Assembly (NCBI GenBank): GCA_013399875.1
Contig: VXAZ01009370.1
Coordinates: forward strand, 2,773,001-2,837,000
DNA length: 64,000 bases
From: Gymnorhina tibicen
Lineage: Eukaryota > Chordata > Aves > Passeriformes > Artamidae
Direction of reading: 5' to 3'
Shown: positions 25,807 through 39,200 of the stretch, piece by piece
Numbering within the stretch: the stretch's first letter is position 1
Layout of the letters: each line of letters opens with the position of its first letter
Translations under genes and position numbers: made by a program
Notes under the pieces: model-generated
Database searches by the model: none
What the model was told of the DNA's origin: nothing
Seen by the model: only the letters and a program-made list of their open reading frames with translations

Positions 25807-25811
25807 CACGG
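20310..25811 (-). CDS. SDR42E2: SDR42E2 copy B exons 1-4: nucleotide-binding half
   Basis: Exon 25811-25576 begins CCGTGATG after a pyrimidine-rich acceptor and encodes [15 protein letters not shown]. Exon 23106-23011 ([10 protein letters not shown] … GMSGLEQ) is followed by GCAAGT rather than GT. Exon 22251-22191 is one codon longer than its copy A partner. Exon 20428-20310 carries [16 protein letters not shown] and EEGDEE. Confidence 0.85.
24392..24450. mobile_element. Possible ancient CR1-like relic
   Basis: The stretch AAGAACATCCTGGGTCAGAC followed by AAGGTCTGCTTAGCCTGGTG resembles a conserved segment of old amniote CR1-type elements. It is short and diverged, so the assignment is tentative. 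Confidence 0.45.
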
Positions 25812-28205
25812 CTGCAACAGAGAAGAGCTCTTGAAAATTCCTGCACGGTGCTCTGAGGTCTGGGTAATTTCAATAACTTTCACATTACACGTAGTTTTAT
25901 TATCTTAATGTGTTTAAAATGTATAAATTTATAATTCCGGTGATGGGCTTTCTACATATAATGTGTAATGAGTCTGAATACTTTTATATTCCAGGATTTA
26001 GTCTTTTCCTCATATCACTAAGTTTCATATTACATAGAAATGAAGAGAAATTACAGGATTTTAGAGCCATTGTAAGTACCTAACCTTAACAGCTATGATT
26101 GCATTTTTGAATGCTTGGTTTAATCAAACATTTTATCCTTGAAAACTCATTAATTTCCGATATATTAATGCCAAATAGATGTTATCCTACTAGTCAGGGA
26201 AATAAACCAAGACATTAGGTAAGGAATATAAGAACGGATTCATTCTACTTTTAAAATCCACTTTATTTCACATTTGGGTCTTCAGCAATGATAAAAATTC
26301 GTTACCATTTTAAGCTTTTCTGGTTATACATGAAATATATTTACTTTTCTGTCCAGTTCTCACTAACTTTTGACCATATTATTCTCAATAGGGCATTCAT
26401 AGACAGCTAAACTGACAAGGGGCAGAAGAGATAAGCCATCTGCCCTGTGGGTTCATCTGCCTGGGAAAAGGGGTTAGAATATCATTCTAGGATAACAACT
26501 CCATGGGAGTTACCCATCTGTACACCTTGTTCTGTGTTGCAAATTAGTTTATTCTACATTAATCCCTTCTCTTTAGAAATTCACTTCTATTCCGTACCTA
26601 AAGTGACTGGTATTCCAGACCACAGCGTTGTCCAAGGAATTAGTCCATTTAATTCTCCCACGCAGAGAGCCCCTGCTGTCCTAATTCCATGCTCGCATGA
26701 GGATCTGGGCTCTTAGACCCCAAACAGAAACCCAGAAGAAACAAATCTGAAATCAGTCACGTCACTGTAAAGTGGGAGCCAAACTGGGTGCCTGCAGGCT
26801 GCTACAGGAACATGGACCCCATCTCTGCAGATTATTTTGGTTTTCTCATCATTGGAGAGGTCCTCATATGAGAGGAGCCTCACAGTTTAGTACAGCTCCC
26901 TCTCAGCCATTCACACCAGGCTCAGCAGAGCTCAGGCAGAAACTGGGCATGACTGGTAGTTGGCAGCTCTGTCACTTCCAGGGTGACAGAAACATTCTAG
27001 AAAAGTAACACAAAATGCAGCCGCAGCACACAAAATGATGGACTACTTCTGCCATTGTTTAGTTAATATTTTATAATTTTGTTTGTGATATTTTTCTTCT
27101 TTTATATATTGATTTTTAGATTTCAGAGACACGAAGTGACTATATATTCTCCATGCTGTTACATGGCTTTAACACCAATGTCAGTTCACTCAATTCAGTA
27201 AACTGAGTGGCATAACGGTGTAAAACACAAGCTCCTTATGTTGAAAAACGTCCTGATGTTTCAAAAATGAAAAGTAATCCATGTTTCCAAACAAAACTTA
27301 AACTAGAGCTAATATAATACAACTGAAAAAAGTCTGCTGTCCTGTTCAAGCAAGGAAATATAAATTTGCACTTCCAGATTATTCTGTGCAGGAGTCTTAA
27401 GCCATATAAAATTCTTTTGCCTTGTCTTCTGAGAAAAAGCATCTTTTTACACACTGAAAGGAGACCTAAAGTTAAGCTTATTACATATACTACAAAAAGA
27501 CATTTGAGAAATGGTATATATTTGAATACTTGTCAATTATATCTCTTTAAGGTTTAAGTAAGCTGGAGGTTGCATAAAAGAGTTTAAAGATTTTTTTCTA
27601 GAAATCTTTCTTAAAAAGCACTAATAGCATTAATATATTAATCTGCTTCATGGAATTAGAAAATTGTTTTCAAATTTCAGATGTAAACAGTTTTCTTTAA
27701 AAAAATACTTCTTTCCAGAATCAGTAACTTTCTTTTTTTCTCTGAATTTATAGGAGCTATTCCAATTTATTAATGTATTCTGCATGATGAGCATAGTCAC
27801 ATCTCATGCAGCACATGCAGTGTGAGTTGCTCTTAGCTCCCCTACTGTCATTTCAAATATCAGAAGTGTTCTAATTACTTCCCATAAAAAGCTACAGACA
27901 AACAAATCAGATTGTTTAAAATAGCTAAGTAGTAGTGAGTACCCTCGGTGGAGTCCTGCTGCCAGCGCTGTCCCAGTCCTTCCTGTCCAGGTGAGGGGGG
28001 GAGATGTCTCTGTGCTGGACAATTCGTGACTCAAGGGCATCAGGTACTCCCAGGCAGACACAGAGGTTCACGTGTGCTTTTGCTGTTCCTGCTCCTTTGT
28101 AGCTGGTGGTTGGGCTGGGAGCCAAAAAAGGGCAGGGCTTAATTAGTACATAATTTACGTTCCTTTTCAGGAAAAAAATAATTCACCACATCTCGCTGTT
28201 CTTAC

Positions 28206-28227
28206 CAGGATGGTCCCTCTCACTCAT
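28206..28227 (-). CDS. SDR42E2: Candidate upstream start exon of SDR42E2 copy B
   Basis: On the minus strand a good acceptor (CTTACACTTTTACAG) is followed at once by ATG AGT GAG AGG, with a strong donor CCTG|GTAAGA at 28206/28205. Spliced to the acceptor at 25811, the frame reads [17 protein letters not shown] with no stop and continues into the dehydrogenase. It may be a 22-nt exon or the end of a longer first exon. It is supported only by splice signals and frame. Confidence 0.4.
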
Positions 28228-31200
28228 CTGTAAAAGTGTAAGACACTACACAACCCCATACACCCTTGGCACCATCATCCTGTGGATAAACTGCCCTGGA
28301 AAAGAAACAAAAATCCTGTTTGGCAGTGCCACACAGCACTTCCATCCTGACTCTTCTATCTCCATCCCCAACCCAATTTTGTGTTTGCAGAGAGGCTTAA
28401 CTGCAGGCACCAGGGTTGTTCTCTGGCTTCCAAGGTGAATGAAGGTAATAAACGACCATGTACACAACAGAACAGGAAAAGGTGATTTACTGTTAAATAA
28501 TGCATTTAAAATGAATGATGAATTAATGAAATGATTAATAATTATACATGTTCTCTGTCCTAAGATTTTAAAGCACTTTTAAAACACATATGCTTTTGCA
28601 AATTAAACAATGAGAAATCAAAGCCAACATTTTTAAATGGGTGTGTCTAAAATTAAGTCTCAAAACAGTAGTTAAGATGCTAAAGAAACACTCCCACATC
28701 TAAATATAAATTACTACAATTTTCAGTGTTTGCATGTTAGAAATATCTCAAGTTCATAGGTAACCAATTGCAATTTAAATCTAATTTCATGTTCATGTGC
28801 TGACAAGAACTCGGACCGACACCTAGGCAAATATATCTTAGCACAACATGTATGTTCCAAAGTCCCTATAGTCAGCACTGGAACCAGAACCTTTGAACCT
28901 GTCAAATTAATCTGCACTTCCAGGATTGCTGGGTGAGTGACAAGCTCAGCTCACAGTAAAACCCTCAAGAACACCAAATTCTCTGTTTTGAGCTGTCCAC
29001 AGCACTGACAGCTTTTACCATTTAATGCAAGAAATAAAGTGCCCATTCTGTCCCTGAACTACCCCAGAGCTCCTTCACAAGTCAGAGCAGCTGGTCAGCT
29101 TATTCAAAGGATATCAATCCCTCGCTCTTCAGTGAAATTTAGCAGAGAGTATTTTAACTTGGCTTTGGTTTCCACCTTGGCAAAAAGGGAACACCTCAGA
29201 GGAGTCTTCGGAACTGGTATTCTGTACCTCTCCTGTTATGCTTATTCTCTTATCTTTAGTAAAGAGGGATGGCTATATTTTATTCAGTGCATCCTGCTTA
29301 GTATTTCTGAAAGAAACAGAAGCTAAAGTTACAAGGAGAAAAGCTGCTGCATTAAGATTGGGGCTTGCTTTTGGTCTTGAATCACAACTCTATACTGCCT
29401 TTTTCTACTTTTTCTCCTATGACCAGTCATAGTTGGTGTAGGCACATGGAAGCAAACAAAACATCCAGTATTTGCAGCAGATGACTGTAAAATACAGCAG
29501 GAAGGTCTCAGGGGGTTTGTCCATTTATTTACACGGAGAAGGTCCACACTTCTGAAATGCTGTGCTGGTTATCAAAATGTTCCTCACGTCCAGGCAGCAA
29601 AGCAATGTTGAAATGTAATTGCACTGTTCCATGGAGGAAGCTGACACGAGTTCATGTCAAATCACATGCTGGTAGAGCCAAGCCTGAACCGAGTAAGGAG
29701 GATTTGGTATAAGACAGACAAGACAATCTCTGTCTCCAGCATACAAAGCCTGGTCCCTGTGCTAGTTCTGGGCACTGCTGGGTGCTGGACCCCAGAGGGG
29801 TTTCAAACCATGGCCCAGAAGGCAGAGCAGTGAGGCCAGGTCTGAGTCCCTGTCACTCAGCAGGTCCTGTGAGCATCACAGCTGTGCACTCCCAGGCCAC
29901 AGAACAGGAGCTGTGCTCCAGCTGTGAGCTAACAGGAACATGAAGAATGGTTTGCAAGTGGGGAAGATACTCTGCAGAAAGGAGCCTTTAACAGATGTAA
30001 CCAGAGCAGGAAGAGCTTGACAGAGGCGTGAGTTAAGGTGACAGCCGGATATTTGGCGTGAGTCACAGGCAGGATGGGATGTCCTGGAGTGCCCAAGGGC
30101 AGAGGAATAGCAGAAAAGCAGAAGGGACTAAGCTCTCTTAAAGCTGCTCAAGGACAGGGTTTTGCTGAAATACCTGCAATATAAAACATATCCTCTCTTC
30201 ATTTGACTTACCAAAAATTTCTGTCTCTAAGCCCTAAATTAGTAGAGTTGTCCAAGCTGCCATGTGTTTGAGCACCTCCTTGTGCACCTGTTCACATGCA
30301 GATGCCCCATCGCAGGTACCGACACACTCTGTGAACTCAGAGTGGTGGGAGTTGTTTGGACAGGGGACCAGAGCACTGATCCCCTCTGCAACCCCAGAAG
30401 GGTCTGGGCAGAGCTGTTGTAGGGTGGCAGTACTTTTGACTTTATCTCTTTGTGCTTACAAAAACAATCACCCTCATAACAAGGACTGAGTCTGAAACAA
30501 CAGAGAGCTGAGAGAATCAAAGTGTCAACAGTAAGATGTTCACCCTTTATGTGAGAGAAGACAGAAAATGTTAAAAAGCATTTAAATCAGGTCTGGCAAT
30601 GTTAATGGAAAAGAGGAAAAGAATAGAACTCTACTTAGGTCTAGCTGTGCTTAGAATTTTTGGTCAAAAAGATAAATCATGGGTTCTGAATTCGGGAAAG
30701 GAAACTTCAGAATATTTTTCATATAACCAAATGCTAAACATTGGTACATACCAAATATTTCTAGGGCATGAAGTCATCCTTAAAAAAGTTTACCAACACA
30801 ATATTAATGCAACAACGAATGTAATATAATACAACACCCAAAGTGTTATGATAATACAACATTCTTCACATTCCTTGCTAAGTTAGAGGCAAAGCAACTT
30901 ACCCATGTCATGCTCTAAGTCCAGGCCAGAAGGGAAAAGAAGATGCAGATCCTTATTCCTTGCTGCAAAGCTAAGAGATCAGGTTCTTCTTAAATCCCTC
31001 CATTCTTCATTAACATACATAAATATTCTCACTCTATCCTTCCTTTTTCCTGTTTCTTTGTGTATTTGTGCTGCACTTCTGCAGGTTTCACTGTTTCCTC
31101 ATGGAAGGAATAAAGCACACATAAATACAGCCTTGGAAAGAGCCACATAAAATGCTTTTCAAATGACTTTGTTCTCATTTCCTTTGCATTCATGGTTACT

Positions 31201-34149
31201 TTGCATGTTACACAGATTGATTTACAGGTCAAATGAAATGATAACTCCGAGCCTGCATTGCCAAGTCAGGATGGAATTACAGGAAGAAACAAAGCAACTT
31301 CTCACAGCACCAGGGAACGTCCCTGTATCAGCCCTTGGGTCTTGTTAAAGAAGAGGAGAGTTCATGCAGTATTTGAAGGGAAGGAAGACAAATGCATCCT
31401 AAATAAAAATACTGCGTTACTTGTACCAAATAAAGGCACATTTCTATACAATTAGCAGGGATCACAGCTTGGCTTGCTCCACACAGGAATCACAGAGACA
31501 ACAAAAGTGTTGAACAAACTATACAGATGCAAATTTGAAAGAGATTATAACACCACTTCCAACAGGTTTGTTATTTGCTCATTTTTTCTTTATTTAGAAA
31601 AGCCTTGGTACCACATTGGGAGTGGCCACGATGACAGAGGCAGCCCACGTCACTGAAAGGATATAAACTTGTGGCTTACAAGGTTTACCTAAGCTACTTA
31701 AATTCTGGGTAGAATTTAAGATTCTAACAGATGAAGTCTCACATGATATGAGTCAGGGATTACCAGTCTCCTCATAAGTTACTTCTACCAGAGCATTCAA
31801 TACTTAAAACCTAAATGATCATTACTGTAACGGAGACAGGGAAGGAAAAGGGTATTTTCTGATGCTGGAAATTTTCTGGAATTGAATTTTCCTTCTTCCT
31901 CTCTCTTCCTATTATTAATTTTAACTAATCAGCAAGCAAACATCTCATAAGCATCTGTTTGAGATGGTTTCACAGAGGACCAAAGTTCAGTGGAATGAAA
32001 TATACATCTGATATACATCTTATTTAGATTCATTAAAATGATTCAATGAAAATTCCTGTGACTGGGTTGTATTAACACGCTTGGGTGCCTAAAGTCTTGG
32101 AACTTTGTAGTTACAAATCTAGATACATGCTAATAATAGCAACATGCCTATAGGGCACAGAGAAATTTTTACTGAACAGAATGCTAAGGGACACAACACA
32201 CACTGCCATTACCTTCCTTTGACGCAGCATGAACTGCTGGGGGTGACTCAAATTCAGGCATATTTCGATGGAGGAATTTGTTGCAAGGCCAAGCTGTCCC
32301 ACCCCTCTTCTGGAAGCTGTCCCCTGAAGCAGCCACAGCTGAACAAAGGAGTTCCTGAACTGCCAGTCCTTGCTAGGAGTTTGTGAACATCTGCACCAGT
32401 TAAACCCAGCTCAGCAGCTGGAAACTGGAAATTAGGGCAGGACATGAGCTGCTCCATACAGAAGTTCCCCACTCCTGCTGTGAAAGCAGCGCTCTTCTGA
32501 AGGGGTCGCACACACACGTGGAGGTAGCAACTGGTTTAGCCTTTGTCTTTAATTCATTGCACACAAATCAGCACATTCAGTGAGTCACAGCAATGACACG
32601 ACTTACGAACAAGCTGGCAGAAAAATATGCATCTGGCCAATTATAAAACTCTTATTATGTCTTGGATACAGCGAGTTGCATTCCAGCAAGCACAAACCAG
32701 GAAAGCAAATGACACAGAGCTGACAGAAGGACACCGGAGTCACAAACCGAGCATTCCTCAGGTCATCCCCACTAAGGCATCTCCTGAAAATGCCTTCCTG
32801 CCTGAGCAGCCCTCAGACTGATGGGAGCAGGGAGGATGGGAGTTTCCAGGTAGGTAGCAAGGAGATAGAATCTGTATTGTACAGGAGGGAGCTGCTCTGA
32901 GGAGGCAGCAGGGCTGACCAGGCTGCAGGACCACGAGGCTTCGGCTGCGCAGGCTAAACACACAAAAGAACAGAACTTGGATGGGAGGCAATGGCTCGGT
33001 GCTGTAGTACCTGACTGTTTTACAGCTTCTGTGCTTACACAAATTCTAACATCAGCATTTGCTCCTTACTTTTCATTGCATTTTTCTTGGACAGGAGGCT
33101 TAGAAGCCCTCAGGTCACGCCAGCAGCAAAGAGAAGGCTCCTGGGTTCCCAACACCTACCTGGAGTGTGAGATCGTGCTCAGGAGAGCCAGAGAAACGTG
33201 CTGGGCTCTGCCCACAGAAACAAACGCCCAGTCCAAGCCAAAACAAACAGCTCAGTGATGAGTATTAATGTAGACTGCCCCAAATTTCGGGTTGCAGATC
33301 CACTGACAATCAGCCAATGGAGACACTGTGTAAATGCAATTGTTTTGATAGAGTAAAACCTCTGAACACCAAATACAGGTGTACAAGTGTACAGGTGTAC
33401 AGCTGTACAAGTACAGGGGGGAAAAAGGCTCTAAATGAGAGCTTTGACAATTGCAGTCTAACACAACAGACAAATATTCTGATGCTTATCCACATTTGCA
33501 AAATCCAACATGTTCATTATGATCTTACTTCACAAAGAGCCTCTGATACCATTTAACACACCTGCATAAGTGTACTTCCTTGTAAGTTCTTTTAAAGTAC
33601 TTTTATAGGAATGTGAGCATCTATGCTACAGTACTGGGACATTTCTTAAATCCTCAAAGGAACAAATAAGAAACCCCTTCTGGCAATACAGAAAGCTCAT
33701 CCTTTCTACCTGGATTTACTGTTTTAACATTTCTGTTAGTACAAATCCTCATTTTATCAGCGATCATCATCTAATATTTCTATACCCCAGACAGAAACAT
33801 AACCAATCCTATTAATACAATTAACATTTTCCTATGAAATCATCTCAGCAGTTACACACATCCACAAATAGAATCCCAGGTGATACAGAGCACAAAGCAC
33901 CAGCTTAACTGCAGCATTCCAGTAAAGGCTGGTACTGACATGGAAGGCCAGAGTCTCCTGGTTCAGAGCACACAACAGTAAAAAGATACATTTAGGACAG
34001 AAATAATTTTTAATTCTTTACAGAGACAGAAGAGAAAAAGGGATAGAAAAGACACGGACACAATCTCCCACATCACAGGATATCCAGTCATCCCCATAAG
34101 CTGGCACTCAGGAGATGCAAATGGCTCCTGAATAAATGCAGGTCAAGTA
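28228..34149. other. Intergenic, SDR42E2 copy B to VWA3A
   Basis: About 6 kb of gene-poor AT-rich sequence. It must hold the promoter of SDR42E2 copy B or of its upstream exons, but there is no CpG island. A pyrimidine-rich acceptor (TTTGTTTCTTTTCCAG near 28297) could define another 5' UTR exon. No other gene, RNA or transposon was recognised. Confidence 0.5.
33374..33416. repeat. Short GTACAGGT tandem repeat
   Basis: About four imperfect copies of a ten-base unit related to GTGTACAGGT, with palindromic TGTACA cores, in the intergenic segment between VWA3A and SDR42E2 copy B. Confidence 0.8.
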
Positions 34150-34844
34150 TCTGAATTTTGAAGTCTGAATCCATTTTTATTGTATTACATATATTAAACA
34201 CCTGAGATGAATTTCTAACCCTCTAAAAGACAACAGTGAACATCTACAAAATACTAGTGAGTTGTCATTACAGAAATCAGTAAAAAACAAGTATATTTCA
34301 TAAATCAACTGGTACTGGCAAACAAAATTTTAATCTTTCTAACAGAAAATATATAAGAACAGAACTGCTCAGAAGATTGGCAATGTCTGGTTATACATCA
34401 GCAAAAGGGTATTGCTTTCTTGCATATCTGATCATTTCTGAATCATCAACTCTAAATCTTTCTTTACTGCCAACATGAGAAGCAAAGAGTCGAAATAACT
34501 ATTAGCAAAACCTCCCTGTGCAAAAACATCAATTACAAGCTTTGTTTTCTGCACTAAGGTTATTTCTTGGACTTTCTATGCAAAACTAGCATCAAGAATT
34601 CTCTTCCTAACATCACAGCCATCTGTCCCATCTGTTAGGGATAATAAGCACCAGCAAAGAAATCTCAGACCAACTGACAAAAACAACAATTTAGGCATAC
34701 CAGCAACTAACTGAAGGAATTATTAATATGATGCAGTAGAAGAGAAACAAAAGTTGTGACCCTGTATAACTAGTGATTACATTAGAAATACATACACTTC
34801 TAAAATTTGTATTGGCTATATTGAAAACTATCCTCTACTTATAT
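34150..34844 (-). other. VWA3A: Probable 3' UTR of VWA3A
   Basis: This AT-rich non-coding sequence follows the VWA3A stop codon and runs to an AATAAA at 34181-34176 on the minus strand. Confidence 0.5.
34176..34181 (-). terminator. VWA3A: Candidate poly(A) signal, VWA3A
   Basis: Read on the minus strand this is AATAAA, about 665 nt past the VWA3A stop codon. Confidence 0.5.
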
Positions 34845-36203
34845 TTAAACTTTGTAGAGTTCAGTGCTTGATTTACTTTGAATCCTGCAAAATCTGCAAG
34901 TGGATTCAGTGCAGCACTTATCATCTGCACCTTCTTGTCTTGCCAGCAGTTGTGACAACAAAGAATAAATCTCTTTTTCTGCTTGAAGCTGGAAGCTCTG
35001 AGCACACTTTGAAAAGAAGCAGGTTAGTGGTATCATTCCAAACCTCTTCAGCATCTTTTCTTCAACTAAAATTTAATCCTACAAGTGAAGCACATGAATA
35101 CTTTTAAAAATACAACTAAAAAGATATAAACTGCATAGGTTCACTATCACCACTGACAAAACAGTAATGGAAAAACAATCAACTTAAACTGAAACCAAGT
35201 TTCCTTACTTAGATGTTTAATGGGGCTACAGGGCTATGCACTCTCTGGAGTGTTTTAACAGGAATGCCTTCCCCTACGCTTCACGGGCAATACAGTTTTC
35301 CTTGGAATGTTGAAAGACAGACATAGTTGTGGAACACCAGCCTTCATCTCTGCATGCCTTAACAACTTCCTTGCTCCTACAGGATGGTTTTATATCTGCT
35401 CCCTCTCCAAGCATCTCTCGTGGGTGATCAGCCCTGAAATGCTGAGTTCTGCACTCTCAGACACACTCTGACACACTCACTGACACTCTCACATGCTCAA
35501 ACACACCCTTACACACTCACAGTCATGCACAATCCTCGATGAATACCTTGGCAGGCCAACGTTCCCTCGTGCAGCTCTGCAGCTGCCTGTGTGCCCAGGG
35601 TTTTTCCTCAAACAGCTCTGTGACAAATGCTTCTGTCCTGTTTAACCCTGAGAAGGCACTTCCACCCAGCAGTTTCCCTTTTCCTGGGGTTTGTACTTGG
35701 CCAGTTTGAGAGCAGCAGGATGGCTCTGGCAGAGGTTTCGTTTGCCCAGCTGCCTGTGCCACCACTCTGCAGCGACAGGCCCGTGTTTGCTGAGGCTGCC
35801 TTGGCTGGTAGTGGGGTCTTCTTCCAGTCAGCCTCGTTCATTTAACAGATAAATCATGCAGCAATTGTTATTACAGCCACGGCATCTGGTTCTCACCTTA
35901 ATGTGCTTAACTGCTTGCTGGACCATTAACAGCTACAAATACACATCTGCCTTGCTCTTCTCACCCCAAACAGTTCTGTTTATATTGGACTATCTCAGCT
36001 AAGAACTGAAATCACTACAAATGTTTTCAACCTTGGAAAAAGTCACTGCTAGAAATGAATACATTTAATAAAATATTCCCCTTCTGCTGAAAAACATGAG
36101 CTATACATAAAGTATGATGTAAATGTGGTGACTATTTACCTGGGCACTTTTTTGAGAGCCAGAATTGTCCTTTTGGTTCGTGTTCCATTTTTCAAGCAAT
36201 AAT
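34845..36203 (-). CDS. VWA3A: VWA3A exons 31-32: C-terminus
   Basis: Exons are 36203-36140 and 35006-34845. The tail is polar (LLLEKWNTNQKDNSGSQKSA) and then FQLQAEKEIYSLLSQLLARQ, probably a short coiled coil, ending SSTELYKV and stop at 34847-34845. Two acceptors nine bases apart, at 35006 and 34997, both keep frame, so a three-residue variant (CAQ) is possible. Confidence 0.75.
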
Positions 36204-39200
36204 CTGTTTGAAAGAAAAACAAACCCCAAAGAATTACAGCAGTTTTTCACAGAGGCACAGAGTACCTCGGAGCCTTTGTTTAGCCCTGTCCTTGTGTGAC
36301 TTTTCACGAGGAGGTATAATGCATTTTAAAGCTCTTTGCAGGTACTTTTCCTGCTATTCCTACTGAATTGGTGCTTTCTGGTTCTGCACTGGCAGTTAGG
36401 AAGGATAACAACAAAGAAACATAAGGATCAATACAATTTAATTGTCCTTCACCCCTATTCTAGACAATTCTCCAGATCTATTTTTTATATAATAGACATT
36501 GGGAACCAGATATTCTTGTCTTCATTCCATGAAATAATAAATACAAAGACTCTTGATAAATACTCACCTCCAACATTTTGCCTGCTTTAAGATACTTCTA
36601 GCTTTTGCTACTTCTTGAGTAAGTTTCTTTAAATCATCTCCTTCAAAGTAAGGGAAAACTGGATCCTGAAATCATAGTTAAAGTATTTTAACTTGCACCT
36701 CTTTAATATCTTCTCTTTCACCAACTTAATTAACTGATCCTAGGCTCTGTATTTCCCTACTCCTACCTGCTTGCAGACAAGCTCTTGGTCTTAACAAGGG
36801 GAGAGCAGAGCAAGCCTAGATTGAACCTGGTTCTGTTCAGTACCATTTTTCTCCTCTGGCAGTCCCTGAGGTCTCACAAGTGGAGAATTAATGTGCTAAG
36901 CACTGTGTAAGGGTTTCACAGTTAAATGAAACACAAGGGTAAGAAGACAGTAAAAGCTAAAGTTAGCTTAAAAACCACATCCAGCCACACAATCTATTTT
37001 TTACTTCTCTTTCAAAACTTACACTGCCCTGTGTATTCCTTTCATGGGTCTGGGCACCTCACCAAGGCAGAAAGGCAAGGACAGATATTAAGATTTCTCC
37101 TTTTGGTTTCAATGCAAAACATCCTAGAAGTTTTGTATTATTTTTTCTCATTATTTGTCTTTTTAAAAGGAAGTTTCTCTACTGATGAAGAACTAAGTTG
37201 CAGTGAAACAAAACAAACCAATTTATTGAACATACATCTTCATCATCCAGCTCCTCTGTCAGTATCCTGTGTGCTGCCAATTGTCCATCTTCAGCTCCAG
37301 AACTGCAGTGGAAGCGCCCTCCTGTTTGGGAAGCGAGCTTCTTCAGGAATTCTACAGCTCCTCTGTCAGCACAAAGGAGGGAGCTAAGGATGAAAATGAT
37401 TTCTCCGAAAGCAACAGCAAAAGAATTTCTAAGAACTCCTCAAAAATATTACAGGGAAACAAACAGACCGGAGGAGATGATTGTAAATTCCTGTGTGAAA
37501 TGGAGGCCATGTGGCAATTCTGTGTCAGAACAACCTCCCCCTCCATTATCATCGTGGTAGCACAGACTTCTGACAATAAATGAAGTAGTAATTTTAAGAG
37601 TTTTTTTGCTGTTCTTGAAAATTATCGTATACCTGTCTGCACAGCTAAAACAAATGGTGTGGATTTTAATTTCTTGTTTCTTTCTTGATCTTCCAATTTC
37701 TTTCAAAATCAGACTGCAACTGGTGTCTGGTTTTCCATCAGTCAATAGATACAGTGCCTCTACACCTTGGAAACTGAGAGCCTTCTGAAAAGCAGAAAAT
37801 AAGCTTCAATAATTGGTACAGTTCTATGAAAGTTATACTTCAGAACAAAAACACTATTCCAGTCATTTAAGATAGTTTTATATTTGCCACATCATTAATC
37901 AACTTTGTTTTGTCTTTTCATTTTCACTAATTAGGAAGGAGATCAAGGATATAAATTTGAAAATTTAAGTAGATAATTGGTAGCATAAGGCAACATATTT
38001 GTAAGCAGAGCATTGCCAAAAATTGGCTCATTGAAATAAGAAAATTAACTGGTTTTGGAGAACTACTGACCAAAGATTTTTATATCATATTTTATAGGAG
38101 TTAAAGGTGTTTAATGTCTGAAAAAATCAGGCTCACTAGGACTTGAATGAATATTATTAAAATTTGCTACAGTAATTGACTCGGGACATCTTTGTGCTAC
38201 AGACATGGCCCACAGCTCTGCTGGACTTGGTTCATGATGAATGCCACCACATTTATACAGAGATTGTGCAAGGATGTCTGGAAGAAGAATGATTCATTAA
38301 AGGCAACATTTCTGTTTTGAATCTGATTTTAAATCTCATGAAATGGCAAGTTCAGTTTTAAGCTATTATTACTAGTAATATTTCTGCACTGAGCATTTTT
38401 ATGGGAGGAAAGTTTCTTCACCTGTTACCAAAGTTCAAGAATTGTACTCAAAACCCATGAGATTCCAACAAACACTGCTTATTTAAAATCCTGTTTGGGT
38501 CAGAGCAATGTATCACAGCCACAGCAATTTCCCTCTCCAGTACTCTTTGAACACAAATATTAACAAAACTATTGATATTTGACTTTTTTAAAAACTGAGT
38601 ATGAGCAATTAATTCAAGTATCTGTGAGCTCTGGGGCCAGAAACAGTGACTTGATTTCTAAACTGTTCAGTGACTTGCATATAAAGATGTTGTACACCTT
38701 GACATCATAACTTTCCTAGGGCATTAGCAGTCAGCTGGGAGTGTTTCACCACCACAGGACACGCTGTGTTCTCCAAGCTCTGGCACACCAACCTGTAAAG
38801 CTGCAAGGATGCAGGAGCTGCCACGAGCATGGCATGTGGAAGCCCACTGCACAGCATCATGGCAGGTTTCATCAGTTGCCTCTACAAGACACTCCTTCCA
38901 ACTCTCTGTATTTTCTGCAAATCTGAGCAGGTTAAACCTGAGGAGAAAGATGACCCCCCAACTTTTAACCCTAACCAATGCAATGAGTCACTTTGGATAA
39001 GCCAGTTTTGAAATAAGTAAATAACCAACATTTTAAAACCCTCCCCCATCCAAGAGCCCAGTGTTGGATTAAGATCTTCAGCTGTGGAAGAGGCAAAAAG
39101 CAGCTCTTACTTTGCATGAACAGAAAATCTATGGGAATGCTGAGCCTAAAAGGGCAAACAGCATCAGCCTGTGGCAGAGGCTCAGATCTTAGAGAGTTTA

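Noticed and set aside
36926..37387. 153-codon plus-strand open frame
   Set aside because: It overlaps VWA3A exon 37362-37236 antisense and has no motif or splice support.
38130..38290. Minus-strand open frame of about 60 codons (…SLYKCGGIHHEPSPAEL…) after a good acceptor-like sequence
   Set aside because: Flanking VWA3A exons join in phase without it, no matching donor keeps frame, and no family was recognised. Possibly a chance frame or very old repeat.
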